Shown here piece by piece: positions 20,879 to 32,656 of a DNA stretch of 64,000 nt. The number at the start of each line of letters is the position of its first letter. The stretch's first letter is position 1. This DNA comes from Piper betle. Taxonomy: Eukaryota > Streptophyta > Magnoliopsida > Piperales > Piperaceae. Where the stretch lies: the NCBI GenBank assembly GCA_033002965.1, contig JAURVB010003514.1, positions 94,572-158,571 on the forward strand. Reading direction: 5' to 3'. The position numbers and the translations under genes are program-made. The notes beneath the pieces were generated by a model. That model saw only the letters and a program-made list of their open reading frames with translations. It did not search any database and was not told the origin of the DNA.

Positions 20879-22576
20879 TTACAGAAAGTTGTGCTGAATC
20901 TTGATTCTGTGACCATAGCTACTTGAAAAGCCTTCCAAAATCGTGACGTGAACCTCAGATCCCTATCTGATATGATCTCCCGTGGTATGCCGTGTAACCT
21001 GACTATCTGATCTCTGTACAGCATAGCCAATGTGGTCAGTGGGTAATCCATCCTAATCGGTATGAAGTGTACGCTCTTTGTAAGTCGATCTACTATGACC
21101 CATATTGCATCCTTTTGTTGGCGGGTCTTAGGTAAACCAACTACAAAGTCGTAAGCTATACTCTCCCACTTCCACTCTGGGGTTTCCAATGGTTGTAGCA
21201 TTCCACCTGGGCGTACGTGCTCATCTTTCACTTGCTGGCATACCAAACATTTAGCCACTGTATCGTATACTTGTCTCTTCATTCCTGGCCACGAATAGGT
21301 TCGTCGGACATCGTGGTACATCTTCACTCCACCTGGGTGTACTGAGCATCTTGACATGTGAGCTTCGTGAAGAATAGTACTTCGACGTCTGGGATACTCT
21401 GGAACATTAGGCACGAATAGTCGGCCTCTCAATCTGACTAATCTGTCTGTATCTCTGGCCAATTCCTGATGTGTTCCTTGTTCCAACCACTGCTTCAACT
21501 GTGGATCTGCCTCCTATGCAATTCGAATCTGCTCAAGCACGCTTGGCTGAATCGTAAGTCGCGCCATCATCCCAACTAACTGTCTCTGGCCCGTAGTGTA
21601 CTCGGTCACTGACAATGCTGCTAATCATGCGGTGTACGAGAATCCTGGCTTCCTGCTCAATGCATCGGCTACCACATTCGCTTTGCCCTCATGGTATGCT
21701 ATGTCGACCTCGTAATCTGCTAACATCTCCAACCATCTTCTCTGTCTGCTATTCAGATCCTTCTGCGTGAAGATATATTTCAGACTCTTGTGATCAGTTA
21801 GAAGTCTAAAAGATGTTATATATAGATAGTGCCTCCATATTCTGAGAGCGAATATGACTGCAACAAGCTCTAGGTCATGAATAGGATAGTTACGCTATGC
21901 ACCTTGAGCTGACGAGATGCATAAGCAATAACCTTATCCTTCTGCATCAAAACACAACCTAAGCCAATCCATGAGGCATCAGTATACACTACAAAATCCT
22001 CATGTCCCTCAGGCAATGCGAGGATAGGCGCCGAAGTCAACCTCTCCTTTAGCATCCTGAAACTCCGCTCACATTCGTCTGTCCATATGAACCGTTCCTC
22101 TTTCCTAGTCAGTCATGTCAGAGGGGCTGCTATGGAAGAGAAGTCCTGAATGAACCGTCTGTAGTATCCAGCCAATCCCAAAAAACTCCGAACCTCCGTA
22201 GGTGTCTTTGGTTGTTCCCACTGCACTACTACCTCTATCTTAGCTGGATCTACTGAGATGCCTGATGCTGAGATGATGTGGCCGAGAAAATTCACCTCTG
22301 ACAACCAGAAACTGCACTTCGAAAATTTCCCATACAACCTATGCTCTCACAGTGTTCGCAACACAATCCTCAGGTGTTGTGCATATTCTTCCCTGGACGA
22401 AGAATATACCAGTATGTCATCCACAAAGACGATCACAAGCTGGTCCAAGTACGAATTGAACACTCTGTTCATCAAGTCCAAAATGTTGCTGGAGCATTGG
22501 TCAATCCAAACGGCATGACCAAAAACTCATAGTGTCCATATGTCGTCCTAAACACAGTCTTCGAGATGTCTTCTGC
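20879..22576 (-). pseudogene. Chromovirus pol: RT (C-terminal half), RNase H, integrase N-terminal half
   Basis: The minus strand reads RT from [10 protein letters not shown] (22576) through [12 protein letters not shown] and the catalytic FVDD box (about 22400-22420), then [20 protein letters not shown] and LAGYYRRFI (22113-22337). RNase H follows (21640-22055, [18 protein letters not shown]). Integrase follows (20879-21498) with its zinc site (the H at LHEAHMSRCSVHPGG and the C at KCLVCQQVK) and core (ISDRDLRFTSRFW). Frame changes occur around 21500-21640, 21885 and 22338-22470. The integrase is cut at SRFSTTF by the insertion at 16465-20878. The gene order RT-RNase H-IN identifies Ty3/gypsy. 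Confidence 0.88.
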
Positions 22577-22925
22577 TAGAGAGGTGGATCTTGCCATCGA
22601 GTTGATGCTTGACACAGCCCCAATTTCGAGAGCTCCGTATAGGATGGCACCTCTTGAGCTCAAGGAACTGAAGGAACAACTATAGACACTGTTGGACCAA
22701 GGATTCATCAGACCGAGTGTTTCCCGTTGGGGCGCACCGGTGTTATTTGTGAGGAAGAAGGATGGAAGCATGCTGTTATGCATAGATTACAGGATGCTAA
22801 ACCATGCAACGGTTAAGAACAGATACCCTCTTCCTCGCATTGATGATTTATTTGACCAATTGAGCTTAGCAGTCATCTTTTCAAAGATTGATTTGAGATC
22901 AGGATACTACCAACTGCGCCTAAGC
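22577..22925 (+). pseudogene. Inverted N-terminal RT fragment
   Basis: The plus strand reads [20 protein letters not shown], one TAG, then [40 protein letters not shown] and a [13 protein letters not shown]...SGYYQLR end. This is RT blocks 1-3, exactly the part missing upstream of the minus-strand RT that begins at 22576, but in the opposite orientation. It is therefore read as a local inversion inside one pol gene. Confidence 0.85.
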
Positions 22926-25460
22926 TGGCCAACGCCAGAGGGCCTCACCTACATATATATAAAAAATACGTTAGTAATCAAATAAGTTTGATTACCGGTC
23001 CAAAATGACTAATGATATTTCAAAAATGACAAATGGATACTTTGTTACCCACATGAAACTTCGAAACTTTAGAAAAACCCTTACAGGGCTGTATGCAAGA
23101 AAATTTTGCATAAAATAGACTAACACGTTGGTTCGGCAACATACTTACATACACAACTTACACCCTCACATCCTCCATATAGCACTCGTCATAATACTAA
23201 GATGGCATTGGACAAGTTAGCGCCACAAATTCCAAAAATGTTTTGTGTTATACAGTACCCACATATATTGTACAACTTTAGGGTTTAAAGAAGTATTAGT
23301 GTAATTCATATTACCCTTACAATAATCTCGCATTCGTAAAAATAAAACCCTCATATACTTATAATAGGCTTAGGTAGGGCTTGTATAAGATAAATTTTGA
23401 AACTTAGTTTTTGAAAACCATCAAGGGATCTCAGCCTTGAAGTTTTATTAATCTGCGAAAAACTCGACTAAATGGCCCGACATTAGAGGGATCCAATAAA
23501 ACACTGTAGACGTCGCCGTACACCTAAAACTCAGTTAAACTCGACACTAAATGAGCCAAGTAGAGATGAAACAAACGAGTCATATGGACCTAAATGAGTG
23601 AAACTCCTCCACCTATATTAATGAGCTCAGCTCACGTATCCTAACAAGAAGTTGAAACTAGAATCACAATCGGATCGTATTGGTACGCAAAATGAGGCAA
23701 CACCTCCACACATGGATGAGATATAAAACTTATTTAACTTAATTATCTTACTTAGTGGACTGTTAAACCTCATTAGGTAACCATAATTAGGGTTTAGGAT
23801 TTCTTGTACACTTAGTGAAAGAGTCCAAACTTAGGGTTTATTGAATGGATTTAATAAGATAAATTTTTTAGACAGGCCACACATTGTCAAAATGGGTTGA
23901 AATTTGGACCATTGGGCTCTGGCACTCTAAGGGTTCATTGTAACAATTACCAAGTGCTTTCCCATGGGCCAACATGGCAAATAAGGCCCACTAAGGTGCA
24001 GGGCACAGTCCTCTTGGGCCACGCAACAATTTCCTAAGTCTTATCCATGGGCCAACATGGCAAATAAGGCCCACTAAGGTACATGGCACAGTGTTCTTGG
24101 GCCACGCAACAATTTCCTAAGTTTTATCCATGGGCTTGAAGACTTCAAATGAGCCTATATAAAAGAATAGGGATATCCAAAACTGTGAGCTTTATCCAAG
24201 TAAAATACGAAGTCCAAAGCCCATGTAATTGGGCCTAAGTGGGCTCGGTAACATTAGGCATTGGCCGAGTTGGCTGGACGTAAGTGGCTTAGGAAATTTC
24301 TATCAAATTATCTACCCAACCAATGGCCATGAAATTTTACCGAGAACCTAGAGGGACACATCATTAGGACTGGGTAAAATTTCATAAAATTTTACTTCCC
24401 ACATTAGGCTCAACTAATTTTTTAACTGGAGTTAGGGAATTTGGGTTACATCCCTCATTTCTGTGCTCTCCTTAAATGTGTATTAGATAACAACCTAAAT
24501 GAATTATACTTAACCCTAAAATTTACATGTTGATATTTGACAACTATTGAATCTTCATGAACGTTTTACAGATTTTATAAAGATCTTTTAGCCGCTCAAG
24601 TAGGAGCACAAACACATAACATAGCCAAGTATACCAGAAACACAACATACACATATAATAGTTAGGGGTTTTGTTCAAGCCTTTAATGAGGCAATGTTAG
24701 CTTTCTATTTTAGTAAGACATATCCAACACCTAGCACAATAACCATGCAAAAGATTGCATGAAAAAGATACGTACATGAGGACCAAAATTAGGGAAATTG
24801 GTAGATAGGATACTACAACCAGTAAAATTGCTACCTTTCTCCGATTTTGGCTCCCATACATGCTAATACAAGCCAAAACAAAGGAAATGTGCCTCATAAA
24901 CATTGTATATATACCTCTTATGAACATGATGCAAGTGATAGCATTCAAATTGACAACGTTTAACAATAGTTGTAGAAGATCTACCAAGACTCTGCAATCA
25001 GGCAGTCATCTCATACTAAAAAATACATAACTATTTAATGAAGCATGAAAAAATCATGAACCTACCACCTAAATGCTCCAAAAACATGTAGGTACATGAG
25101 AAAAATATCAAAAAATAAAAAATTAGCTCCACATAGAGCAACAACAAGCAAAACACAAATACAACACATGAAGTGGGGGGGGGTTATCTCCAAAGCACCA
25201 AGGGGATGTCTCTTGGGGTGGGAAGGCTTGGAGAAGCTTAGGAGAGCAATAAAAAGCCAAGGAAGGGAAGAAGGATGGGAGGTGAGGGAGAGTCGGAGTG
25301 GGGAATGGGAAGAAAATTGAAGAGGGGTAAGCCCACTGGGCTTTACATTTTTTAAATGTTGGGCTCTCAATTGAGAACCTAATAGTGTTGGACTTTGGGC
25401 CCCTTGGGCTCTCCTCTCAATTGAGAACCCAACCCAAGCTCGAGCTCATACCTGAGCTGT
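22926..25460 (-). mobile_element. Family D-related LTR sequence, 3' end missing
   Basis: It enters at TCACCTACATATATATA, a motif also at 57196-57212 and, diverged, at 25726. It shares later blocks with the D copy at 56591-58925, including the ACTAAATGGCCCGA motif (23465-23480 versus 57870-57885). It holds an 83-bp tandem duplication (23962-24127) and AAGAAGG/GGGAAGG-rich sequence (25240-25320). No coding region was found. The right boundary at 25460 is set only by the next LTR end. Confidence 0.55.
23962..24127. repeat. 83-bp direct tandem duplication
   Basis: The copies are 23962-24044 and 24045-24127, both starting CCATGGGCCAACATGGCAAA and ending TTCCTAAGTNTTAT, with few differences. Confidence 0.9.
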
Positions 25461-26446
25461 AACACCTTGATTTCAGTTCACCTAAGAATCGGATCAGAAA
25501 TGTGGAGATCGAGTCGAGTCACGTTTAAAGTTGTATGTTGGCACGACTCGATCGATAAAATAGATCCTGACAACCCTCTTGGAGTCACGAAAATGGAACA
25601 CATTATTAAATACCCATCAAAACACATCAAACGTAAATAAATGCAAGAAAGTAAATGCCGTGTTGAGCTCAAGTGTGTGTAGCATTTATGTATCCTCCCA
25701 CCAAAGTCGACTCAGGAATTGCATGACCTACATATATTTTATAAAAACCATCAGTAATGAATATTACTGGACCAAAAAATAACTAATACAATTTGGCCAA
25801 TGGGTATTCTATTACCCATAAAAACTTTTAAAACTTCAAGATAGCCTCACACTAGGTGGTAAGCAAACATACTTAAGCAATTGTCGACTCACATGCACGG
25901 CTTATAATTATATTCATACATACATACAACTCTTACGCCCCCACACCTTCCATATCACCCGCCACGGTACTCAAGTGGCAAAAGAAATAGTTAAGTTAGT
26001 GTCACATATTTCGGAAATGTGTTGCATTACGCAGGGGCGAGATGCCAATTACAATATGTGTGGATGATTTGAATTCTATTGCGATATAAATTATTGTTTT
26101 ATATATATACTATATTGTGTTGTATTTTAACAGGTCGTCCCCTTATTGCACTTTTAAGGGAGACTCTGTCAGTTTTATTCCAGGATTTTTATGAATTTTG
26201 TTGCAATTTTAATTATTTTTGTGTGTGGCTATCATCATGATATTCACGTAGTATCCTGTTAGGGTTTTGCATCTCATTCATATATTGTTTGTGCATTAGT
26301 GGCGTGCTCCATCTTGAGACGTTGAGAGGGTTATGTCGTAGCCGTTTAGGTTTTGGGTCAGCCAACTTAATCGGTTTACGAGTGGTTCGATCCTTTGTAA
26401 TAGTTCTGGTCCTGGTTGAGAGTAAACCAGATTGGGGTGTTATAGA
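25461..26446. mobile_element. Two inverted partial family D LTR ends
   Basis: The left half (25461-~26033) starts TGTAACACCTTGATTTCA and is the reverse of the D end at about 52050-52617. The right half (~26034-26446) is plus-oriented, resembles 8780-8978 and the reverse of 56591-56900, and ends TTGGGGTGTTATA. The block thus looks like one LTR by its ends but is a fusion of two opposed 3' ends. It abuts pol sequence at 26447. Confidence 0.6.
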
Positions 26447-26529
26447 AAAGGTAAAAGTCATTCAGCAAGGGTTTAAGGCAACTCAGAATTGACATAAGAG
26501 TTATGGTGATACTTGAAGGAAGGACCTAG

Positions 26530-28102
26530 TGTAAAGACCCGAAAAAAAAATATATTAGCTGGTTAAGTATGAATTACCCGGTTAAATTGAAAAGTAATTT
26601 CTAATCGGACGATTCTAGTTGAATCAGTCAAGTCGAACACATTAATTAAGTGAACCATACCATTTAAGAGGTTGAGTGAAAAGGTTAAGTGAACCGTGTT
26701 AATTACCCAATTACCCGGTTAAAGGAATTATGGTGAAAGGGTGCTTCCACAAACCCTAGCCGTCATTTATTCTTTATAAAAGGAGAAGGGGTCGTTGAAC
26801 CTAGGAAATACCAATGGATGATGGGGTGTGAGAATTTAATGAAGGGGTCGTTGAACCTAGGAAATACCAATGGATGATGGGGTATGAGAATTTAATGGAG
26901 GGAATGGTTGAAGTGTATATATATGCAGGAGGAGGGAGTATTTCATCCCTCATCTCCGTCCCAGGCGACTTCCCCATTACTGTGTGAGTATTTCATCCCT
27001 CATCTCCGTCCCAGGCGACCTCCCCATTACTGTATTAGGGTTCACGGGTCACAGTCAGACGTAATCACAAATCAGGTACGTATAATAGGTAGAACATCGT
27101 ATTTTCCTTGTTGGTAGCCTAGGTCGGCCTGAGCCCAGATTCGACTACCATGCACCGAGTGCAACCGGGGTCAATGAATTGACTCAGTCCGACACTGGGT
27201 CGTGTTATGTACGTGAATTTTGTAATGCATCGACATTGTTTTGGAGTAGTGATAGCCACCCCATAAAAAGGCTACGGCCGGGGTGAGTGAGGCACAGCGA
27301 TTCCTCCATCGCACTGGAGTGCAGTGATAGCCGCCCCATAAAAAGGCATACTGGCCGGGGTGTGTGAGGCACTGGCACTAGAATTGGTAGTGAGAGCTTC
27401 CCCACAAACGGGGCATAGCAATCACCTGAGTGCAGTGATAGCCGCCCCATAAAAAGGCTACGGCCGGGGTGTGCAAGGCATTGGCACTGGAGTGCAGTGA
27501 TAGCCTCCCCATAAAAAGGCTACGGCCGGGGTGTGCGAGGCACTGGCACTAGAATTGGTAGTGAGAGCTTCCCCACAAACGGGGCATAGCAATCACCCGA
27601 GTGCAGTGATAGCTACCCCACAAAAAGGCTACGGCCGGGGTGTGCGAGGCACTGGCACTGGAGACGGTAGTGGTAGCCTCCCCACAAAAAGGCTACGGCC
27701 GGGGTGTGCGGATCACAGCGGATACCTCCTCCGCATTGTTTTGGAGTATAGCGGAATCGCTCCACCGCATATTAAAATAAACATAAGGAAATAGTGGAAT
27801 GTACTTGTTTTGTTTTATCTATTATACTACTTAGTGTTGTAATCACTAACGCGGAATTGCCTCCGCAGGTGTGCAGATACGAGATTAGGTGATTGACATC
27901 CAGAGTATGGAGCAAAATAAATATGAGGACTCCTTTTTTTATTTAATTGAGAAATAAGTGTGGCTGCTGGGAAACGGTCCAAGACTGTGGGATCTTTATA
28001 TATGTTATTATTTATAAAAAATGTTTGACATAATTACTTTACTTTTGAGTAACACCTAGCCAGTTAGGCCCACAATATCGTGAAAAATGGCGGGTCGTTA
28101 TA
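26530..28102 (+). repeat. 5' LTR of A2
   Basis: It runs from TGTAAAGACCCG to GGCGGGTCGTTATA, the last bases being a one-base variant of TTACA. The TATA box is at about 26773-26783, the hairpin minisatellite at 27246-27711 (about eight units), and the conserved hairpin GCGGAATTGCCTCCGC at 27851-27866. Confidence 0.92.
27246..27711 (+). repeat. Hairpin minisatellite, A2 5' LTR
   Basis: This is the same array type as at 11346, with about eight units. The second unit carries a small rearrangement (GGCATACTGG in place of GGCTACGG). Confidence 0.9.
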
Positions 28103-28120
28103 GGTGGTATCAGAGCACGG
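28103..28120 (+). promoter_or_regulatory. Primer binding site of A2
   Basis: GGTGGTATCAGAGCACGG directly follows the LTR. It contains an exact TGGTATCAGAGC match to the tRNA-Met primer motif. Confidence 0.9.
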
Positions 28121-28280
28121 TTTCCCAAAAGCTCACATCTTATGACTCAAGTACCTTGTTGAAGAGTCCAATATTTATTTTTCTCCAATAGGGTATGTCA
28201 TTAGGGAATTAGTGGACTCCCTAATAAACCTAAGTAATCATTGAAAAAAAATTAATGAACCATAACAGAATAAATTTTAG

Positions 28281-29085
28281 ATGGCAGGCACCCGAAGGAA
28301 GTCGAGCCAAGCTGCGCAGTCGGACACAAACCTGGAGAGTGTGTTAGGCCAAATTTTGACGGCCATACAGGGACTAGCGCAGGCTTCAGAAAATACCAGT
28401 TCTGTGGTTCAGAACATGGTGCAGAGGTTACCGGGATTGGTAATGGGGAATGGAGCTCCAAATTCGGCTGCGGGTCCTAGTAACGTCCCAAATGGGGATC
28501 AGGGGAGCGCCCAAGAGCGGGTAGGAATAGCTGACCCGGGCGAGCGAGGAGAACTTCCAAACCCAGTGCCACCGGTAGTCCGACAAGTGGTACTGCCAGA
28601 TGGGGATGACAGTGATCGATACACTGTAGAAAAATTCCGGAAGAACGGAGCTGAGGTATTCATTGGGGGAACTGATCCAATGAAGGCGGAGAGCTGGTTG
28701 GACATTATTGAGAAAGCATTTAGAGCTCTCTCTGTGCCTCATCGCCATCAAGTGAGGTTGGCGACATGCATGCTTCAGGAGGAAGCATCCTATTGGTGGA
28801 AGTCCATGGAGAAGACTGTGTTCCATCAACGGGAGATTTCGTCCATTCCTTGGGCGGAATTTGTAACAGCTTTCAATGGACAATATTTTCCTGAGTCTGT
28901 TGTCCAGAAGAAAGCACTGGCATTTGCCAATTTGGTTTAGGGGAGGATTCAGTCCGGGAATATGTGTACTCCCAGACGAACTTCCAGGGTTGCCTCCTAA
29001 GTGGGCAGTGGAGTTTACCATTGACCTAGTACCTGGAGTGATACCAATTTCTAAAGCACCAGTTTTGACCCCTACCAAATGGTAA
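28281..29085 (+). pseudogene. gag of A2, truncated and fused to RT scrap
   Basis: The first 213 codons from MAGTRRKSSQ are almost identical to the A1 gag. The frame then shifts and stops at 28938-28940, and a gag-like GGAGGATTCAGTCCGGGAA follows out of frame. From about 28965 the sequence changes to the pol linker and N-terminal RT (LPDELPGLPPKWAVEFTIDL), ending at a TAA near 29083. A deletion has removed the rest of gag, the zinc knuckle, the protease and RT blocks 3 onward. Confidence 0.85.
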
Positions 29086-30980
29086 TGAAGGATTCGTGGT
29101 CTTCAGTGATGCATCTCTAGTGGGGTTTAGGATGTGTCCTTATGCAAGATGGTAAGGTGGTGGCTTACGCCTCTCGCCAATTGAAGATTCACGAGCAAAA
29201 TTATGCGACCCATGACTTGGAACTGGCAGCAGTAGTTTTTGCCCTAAAGATTTGGAGGCATTACTTGTATGGGGCCCAGTTCGAAGTTTTCACCGACCAT
29301 CAAAGTTTGAAGTATATCTTCACCCAGAATGACCTTAACCTTCGACAGAGACGGTGGATAGAATACTTGAAGGACTATGATTTCCAAATTTTATACCACC
29401 CGGGAAAAGCGAACGTTGTAGCCGACGCGTTGAGTCGGAAGGGCAAGATGGACAAGGGTCAACAACTAGCTAGACTTTGGGCTATGTCAGCTGAGGTGGT
29501 AGCTATTAACCCGGTGGAACGAATGACAGGAATACTGGCGAACCTGGTTATCTCCAATGAATTGGTGGACCGAGTTAAGCTAACACAAATGGAAGATGAG
29601 AAGCTGAATGAAATGTTGGACAAAACTCCCAACATTGTAGCAGATTCCAACAGTGTAATCAGATTTAGAGGGAGATTGTGTGTACCCAACAATGATGCAT
29701 TAAAACGAGATATTCTGGAAGAAGCTCATCGTTCAAGGTTCTCAATACACCCTGGTGTTACAAAGATGTACCAGGACTTGAAACGAACCTACTGGTGGGT
29801 TGGAATGAAGAGGGATGTGGTGGATTTTGTTTCCAAGTGTCAGACGTGCCAATTGATCAAAGCCCAACATCAACTACCCGGTGGATTATTACAACCTTTA
29901 GAGATACCTACCTGGAAATGGGAGCGTGTCACATGTGATTTTATTACTAAACTCCCAAGGACTTTGAAGAGACATGACTCTATATGGGTAGTTGTGGACC
30001 GTTTGACTAAGGCAGCTCATTTTATCCCCACAAAATCAACAAGGACTGCGGAATACTTAGCAGAACTGTACATAAATAACATTGTCAGGCTGCATGGAAT
30101 TCCGAAGGAGATAGTCTCTGACAGAGATCCCCTATTCACGTCACATTTTTGGGAAGTTTTCCAAAAAGCTATGGGGACCCAAATCAAGTTAAGTACAGCA
30201 TATCACCCCCAAACTGATGGTCAAAGTGAGAGGACCAATCAAACCTTGGAGGATTTGTTGAGAGCTTGCATCCTCGACTGGGGAGGAGATTGGGAGAAAC
30301 ACTTAGCCTTGGCTGAATTCACCTATAATAACTCTTACCAAGCCAGTATAGGAATGGCACCGTTTGAAGCCTTATACGGTAGGCCTTGTCGATCTCCATC
30401 ATGCTGGTTGGAGTCTACAGAGATGGTTATAGTCGGGCCAGAGATGGTGAGAGAAGCAGCTGAAAAGGTGCAACTCATCCAGCAAAGGCTTAAGGCAGCT
30501 CAGGATCGGCAGAAAAGTTATGCTGATACTCGAAGGAAGGACTTAGAATTCCAAGTTGGAGAGTTCGTCTACCTTAAGACCTCACCTAAAAAGGGAGTGA
30601 TCAGATTTAGAACATCAGGGAAGTTGAAGCCAAGATTCATAGGACCATTTCCAATTTTGGATCGAATCGGAAGTTGTGCATATAGATTAGCATTACCACC
30701 AAGCCTTGATGGTGTACACAATGTCTTTCATGTGTCAATGCTAAAGAAATATGTACGAGATGAGAATCACATTATCACAAATTTTGCAGATTTAGAGCTA
30801 CAATCGGATTTAACCTACGAGGAAAAACCGATTCGAATCTTGGCAAGGGAAACAAAGACACTCCGTAGCAAGGAGATCCCTTTGGTAAAGGTATTATGGA
30901 GAAATCAGGGATCAGAAGAAGCGACATGGGAGACTGAACAGGAAATGGCCAGAAAATATCCTAGCCTGTTTGTAGCATAA
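29086..30980 (+). CDS. RNase H - integrase - chromodomain polyprotein part of A2 (open frame 29142-30980)
   Basis: The 612-codon open frame has no internal stop. RNase H residues E27, D52 and D95 are present; the first aspartate (FSDAS, near 29106) lies just upstream in another frame because of one extra base near 29126. The integrase zinc site is H196-x6-H203-x29-C233-x2-C236. The catalytic triad is D266, D327 and E363, with exactly 35 residues between the last two. The GPY/F module is GPFPI from residue 501. The C-terminus (from about 563) is chromodomain-like: [20 protein letters not shown] then EATWE and YPSLF. The frame is listed from 29086 to include the RNase H start. Without its own RT and protease it could act only in trans, if at all. 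The initiating ATG at 29142 is formal. Confidence 0.9.
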
Positions 30981-31030
30981 AATCCGTGTAAATCCGATTT
31001 ATGCTATGATATTTCGGGGACGAAATAGTT

Positions 31031-31045
31031 CTAAGTTGGGGAGAT
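31031..31045 (+). promoter_or_regulatory. Polypurine tract of A2
   Basis: CTAAGTTGGGGAGAT lies directly before the 3' LTR. It follows the conserved ATTTCGGGGACGAAAT motif (31011-31026), which stands in the same place in B elements (40720, 44550, reversed at 55980). Confidence 0.8.
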
Positions 31046-32656
31046 TGTAAAGACCCGGAAAAAAAATTCATTAGCTGGTTAAGTATGAATTACCCGGTTA
31101 AATTGAAAAGTAATTTCTAATCGGACGATTCTAGTTGAATCAGTCGAGTCGAACACATTAATTATCCATTTAACCATTTAAGTGAACCATACCTATTTAA
31201 GAGGTTGAGTGAAAAGGTTAAGTGAACCGTGTTAATTACCCAATTACCCGGTTAAAGGAATTATGGTGAAAGGGTGCTTCCACAAACCCTAGCCGTCATT
31301 TATTCTTTATAAAAGGAGAAGGGGTCGTTGAACCTAGGAAATACCAATGGATGATGGGGTGTGAGAATTTAATGAAGGGGTCGTTGAACCTAGGAAATAC
31401 CAATGGATGATGGGGTATGAGAATTTAATGGAGGGAATGGTTGAAGTGTATATATATGCAGGAGGAGGGAGTATTTCATCCCTCATCTCCGTCCCAGGCG
31501 ACCTCCCCATTACTGTGTGAGTATTTCATCCCTCATCTCCGTCCCAGGCGACCTCCCCATTACTGTATTAGGGTTCACGGGTCACAGTCAGACGTAATCA
31601 CAAATCAGGTACGTATAATAGGTAGAACATCGTATTTTCCTTGTTGGTAGCCTAGGTCGGCCTGAGCCCAGATTCGACTACCATGCACCGAGTGCAACCG
31701 GGGTCAATGAATTGACTCAGTCCGACACTGGGTCGTGTTATGTGCGTGAATTTTGTAATGCATCGACATTGTTTTGGAGTAGTGATAGCCACCCCATAAA
31801 AAGGCTACGGCCGGGGTGAGTGAGGCACAACGATTCCTCCATCGCACTGGAGTGCAGTGATAGCCGCCCCATAAAAAGGCTACGGCCGGGGTGTGTGAGG
31901 CACTGGCACTAGAGTGCAGTGATAGCCGCCCCATAAAAGGAGGCTTGTGAGGCACTGGCACTGGAGTGTGTAGTGATAGCTCGCACTGGCACTAGAATTG
32001 GTAGTGAGAGCTTCCCCACAAACGGGGCATAGCAATCGCCTGAGTGCAGTGATAGCCTGCCCCATAAAAAGGCTACGGCCGGGGTGTGCGAGGCACTGGC
32101 ACTAGAATTGGTAGTGAGAGCTTCCCCACAAACGGGGCATAGCAATCACCCGAGTGCAGTGATAGCTACCCCACAAAAAGGCTACGGCCGGGGTGTGCGA
32201 GGCACTGGCACTGGAGACGGTAGTGGTAGCCTCCCCACAAAAAAGGCTACGGCCGGGGTGTGCGGATCACAGCGGATACCTCCTCCGCATTGTTTTGGAG
32301 TATAGCGGAATCGCTCCACCGCATATTAAAATAAACATAAGGAAATAGTGGAATGTACTTGTTTTGTTTTATCTATTATACTACTTAGTGTTGTAATCAC
32401 TAACGCGGAATTGCCTCCGCAGGTGTGCAGATACGAGATTAGGTGATTGACATCCAGAGTATGGAGCAAAATAAATATGAGGACTCCTTTTTTTATTTAA
32501 TTGAGAAATAAGTGTGGCTGCTGGGAAACGGTCCAAGACTGTGGGATCTTTATATATGTTATTATTTATAAAAAATGTTTGACATAATTACTTTACTTTT
32601 GAGTAACACCTAGCCAGTTAGGCCCACAATATCGTGAAAAATGGCGGGTCGTTACA
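31046..32656 (+). repeat. 3' LTR of A2
   Basis: It runs from TGTAAAGACCCGG to GGCGGGTCGTTACA, with a TATA box at 31306-31315, minisatellite at 31780-32264 and conserved hairpin at 32405-32420. It retains the ~17 bp missing from the 5' LTR. Confidence 0.92.
31780..32264 (+). repeat. Hairpin minisatellite, A2 3' LTR
   Basis: About nine units are present, with an internal disturbance at 31930-31990 where two units are shortened and joined. The unit order differs from the 5' LTR of the same element, so the array has changed since or during insertion. Confidence 0.88.

Larger units (their letters stand above)
26530..32656 (+). mobile_element. Family A element A2, near-complete, target duplication ACCTAG
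   Basis: The structure is LTR 26530-28102, primer site 28103, gag 28281-28940, RT scrap, RNase H-IN-chromodomain frame 29142-30980, polypurine tract (31031-31045), LTR 31046-32656. The target sequence ACCTAG is at 26524-26529 and again at 32657-32662; the usual 5-bp duplication is contained in it. Part of gag, the protease and almost all of RT are deleted, so the element cannot reverse-transcribe itself. The two LTRs are nearly identical apart from a ~17-bp gap (near 26648) and minisatellite differences, so insertion is recent. Confidence 0.93.

Noticed and set aside
20879..22925. An endogenous pararetrovirus (caulimovirid)
   Set aside because: Integrase with a chromodomain follows RNase H, LTRs and polypurine tracts are present, and there is no movement protein. 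The order is that of Ty3/gypsy.
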